Notes under the pieces: generated by a model
The model's input: the letters and a program-made list of their open reading frames with translations, nothing else
The model's database searches: none
What the model was told of the DNA's origin: nothing
Source: Mesostigma viride
Lineage: Eukaryota; Streptophyta; Mesostigmatophyceae; Mesostigmatales; Mesostigmataceae
NCBI GenBank assembly: GCA_009746045.1
Contig: RPFO01000588.1
Coordinates: 1-24,158 of the forward strand
Direction of reading: 5' to 3'
DNA: 24,158 nucleotides
In this document: piece by piece, positions 23,354 to 24,158 of the stretch
Position numbering within the stretch: the first letter of the stretch is position 1
Layout: the number at the start of each line of letters is the position of its first letter
Translations under genes and position numbers: made by a program

Positions 23354-24158
23354 ATGGCCACCCTCTGCGAAAACCTCGGAGCCTCGAAGTTGCGCCGTGT
23401 GCTCGCGAACGAGATCCTGGGAGACACCGCGACCGGCGCGAGTGTCAAGGACCTCACCATCCAGGCGCAGGACAAGATCGTCATCAAGCCCAATGCCGGA
23501 CAGGGATCCAGTGTCTCCAAGCTCGTCACCGTCCTCGGCAACACCAACATCTCCGGGACCCTGACGGTCGGCGCGCTGGACTTCTCCGGGGCAGCCCAGA
23601 TTGAGGCAGTGCAGATTGACGGAAGCGACATCTCCACCGCCAACAACGTGCTGTCCCTCGCCGCGGCCCAGAGCGTGCGCGTCGAGGATGTGGTGTTCAC
23701 CAACAACCAGATGGCGCCCGCCACTGACACCAGTCTCGTGCTCTCCGCGGGTGCCACCTCCTCCGTCGTCGTGGAGGGCGTCACCGTCACCGACAACGCC
23801 GTCAGCACGTCGTCCGGCACCCTCACCCTCGCCGCCCAGTCGGGGACTGTGCAGGTCGAGAACGTCACGTTCACTGATGGAGCGGTCGACACCTCCGCCG
23901 GCGCCCTTACGCTGGCGTCCGCCGCCGGCACCGTGCAGGTGGAGAACGTCATCTTCACCGACTCCGCCCTCACCGCCTCCTCGGATGCCAACATCTCGAT
24001 CACCGCCGGTGCCACCTCCTCCGTGGTCATCGAGAACGTGACCGTCACTGACAACACCGTCAGCACGTCCGCCAATGGTCTCTCCCTCACGTCCGCCGCT
24101 GGCACCGTGCAGGTCGAGGATGTCGTGTTCACTGACGCGGCCCTGACCGTCGCCAGTA
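23354..24158 (+). CDS. fibre-like beta-repeat protein, 3' end cut by the window
   Basis: Open from the ATG at 23354 to the end of the window (268 complete codons, no stop). The N-terminal about 107 residues, MATLCENLGASKLRRVLANE onward, include SVKDLTIQAQDKIVIKPNAG and LGNTNISGTLTVGALDFSGA, resembling the head-binding part of tail-fibre or spike proteins. From residue 108 there are five and a half repeats of 28 or 30 residues with the core V-x-VE-[DNG]-V-x-[FV]-T. Such repeats suit a beta-helix or fibrous trimer. Probable role: a surface fibre or adhesin of the particle, by inference. A long minus-strand ORF opposite it is a mirror of the repeat codons. Confidence 0.75.
   Translation, partial: MATLCENLGASKLRRVLANEILGDTATGASVKDLTIQAQDKIVIKPNAGQGSSVSKLVTVLGNTNISGTLTVGALDFSGAAQIEAVQIDGSDISTANNVLSLAAAQSVRVEDVVFTNNQMAPATDTSLVLSAGATSSVVVEGVTVTDNAVSTSSGTLTLAAQSGTVQVENVTFTDGAVDTSAGALTLASAAGTVQVENVIFTDSALTASSDANISITAGATSSVVIENVTVTDNTVSTSANGLSLTSAAGTVQVEDVVFTDAALTVAS
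23675..24157 (+). repeat. 84/90-bp coding repeats in the fibre-like gene
   Basis: Units start at 23675, 23765, 23849, 23933, 24023 and 24107, in the order 30, 28, 28, 30, 28 residues, the last cut by the window end. The 30-residue units end in AGATSS or similar and the 28-residue units in SGT or AGT, giving a higher-order alternation. The units share both DNA and protein similarity, so expansion was recent. Confidence 0.85.

Noticed and set aside
22750-24132. 460-residue minus-strand ORF opposite the fibre-like gene
   Set aside because: It mirrors GC-ending, repeat-rich codons on the plus strand, and the plus frame has a clear repeat protein from an ATG with an AT-rich leader.

Overview
The window looks like part of the genome of a large double-stranded DNA virus of a microbial eukaryote, either Nucleocytoviricota or mirusvirus-like. 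An integrated copy in a host genome cannot be excluded. Evidence: tightly packed genes on both strands with short AT-rich spacers; a PrimPol/UL52-type primase; a capping-enzyme-like domain; a SLATT two-helix membrane protein; a KilA-N/BRO-like gene; several small membrane proteins and apparent virion proteins; GT-AG introns of spliceosomal type. No major capsid protein, DNA polymerase or packaging ATPase is present, so the lineage cannot be settled here. Base composition is GC-rich, with strongly GC-ending codons in most genes.

Layout. 1-2,650 (minus strand): a small membrane protein, an unidentified broken gene, a 45-46 bp tandem array, a SLATT protein and a PduO-type cobalamin adenosyltransferase. 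2,767-4,247 (plus): PrimPol-like primase. 4,096-12,733 (minus): a guanylyltransferase-like protein without its catalytic lysine, then a roughly 2,570-residue coiled-coil protein. 12,882-14,442: a conserved unidentified gene and three small membrane-protein genes. 14,540-19,349 (plus): an adenosylcobalamin-dependent (class II) ribonucleotide reductase split by three introns. Each intron holds an ORF: a nucleoside 2-deoxyribosyltransferase (antisense), a KilA-N/BRO-like protein with a relic copy (antisense), and a zinc-finger-like protein (sense). 19,350-20,536 (minus): two paralogous glycine-rich, polyglutamine membrane proteins. 20,600-24,158: an HNH-like zinc protein, small genes, a likely virion protein and the start of a beta-repeat (fibre-like) protein cut by the window end.

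How the genes fit together. The adenosyltransferase makes adenosylcobalamin, the cofactor the class II reductase needs, so the two form a vitamin-B12-dependent dNTP supply module. The deoxyribosyltransferase nested in the reductase gene also belongs to deoxynucleoside metabolism. Primase and reductase are replication functions; the right end is probably structural.

Caveat. At least 15 genes or gene parts are split by single-base frame breaks, and most of these fall in runs of five or more G or C. This is the pattern of homopolymer-length error in uncorrected long-read data. I annotate such genes as one CDS with the break noted and do not call them pseudogenes.
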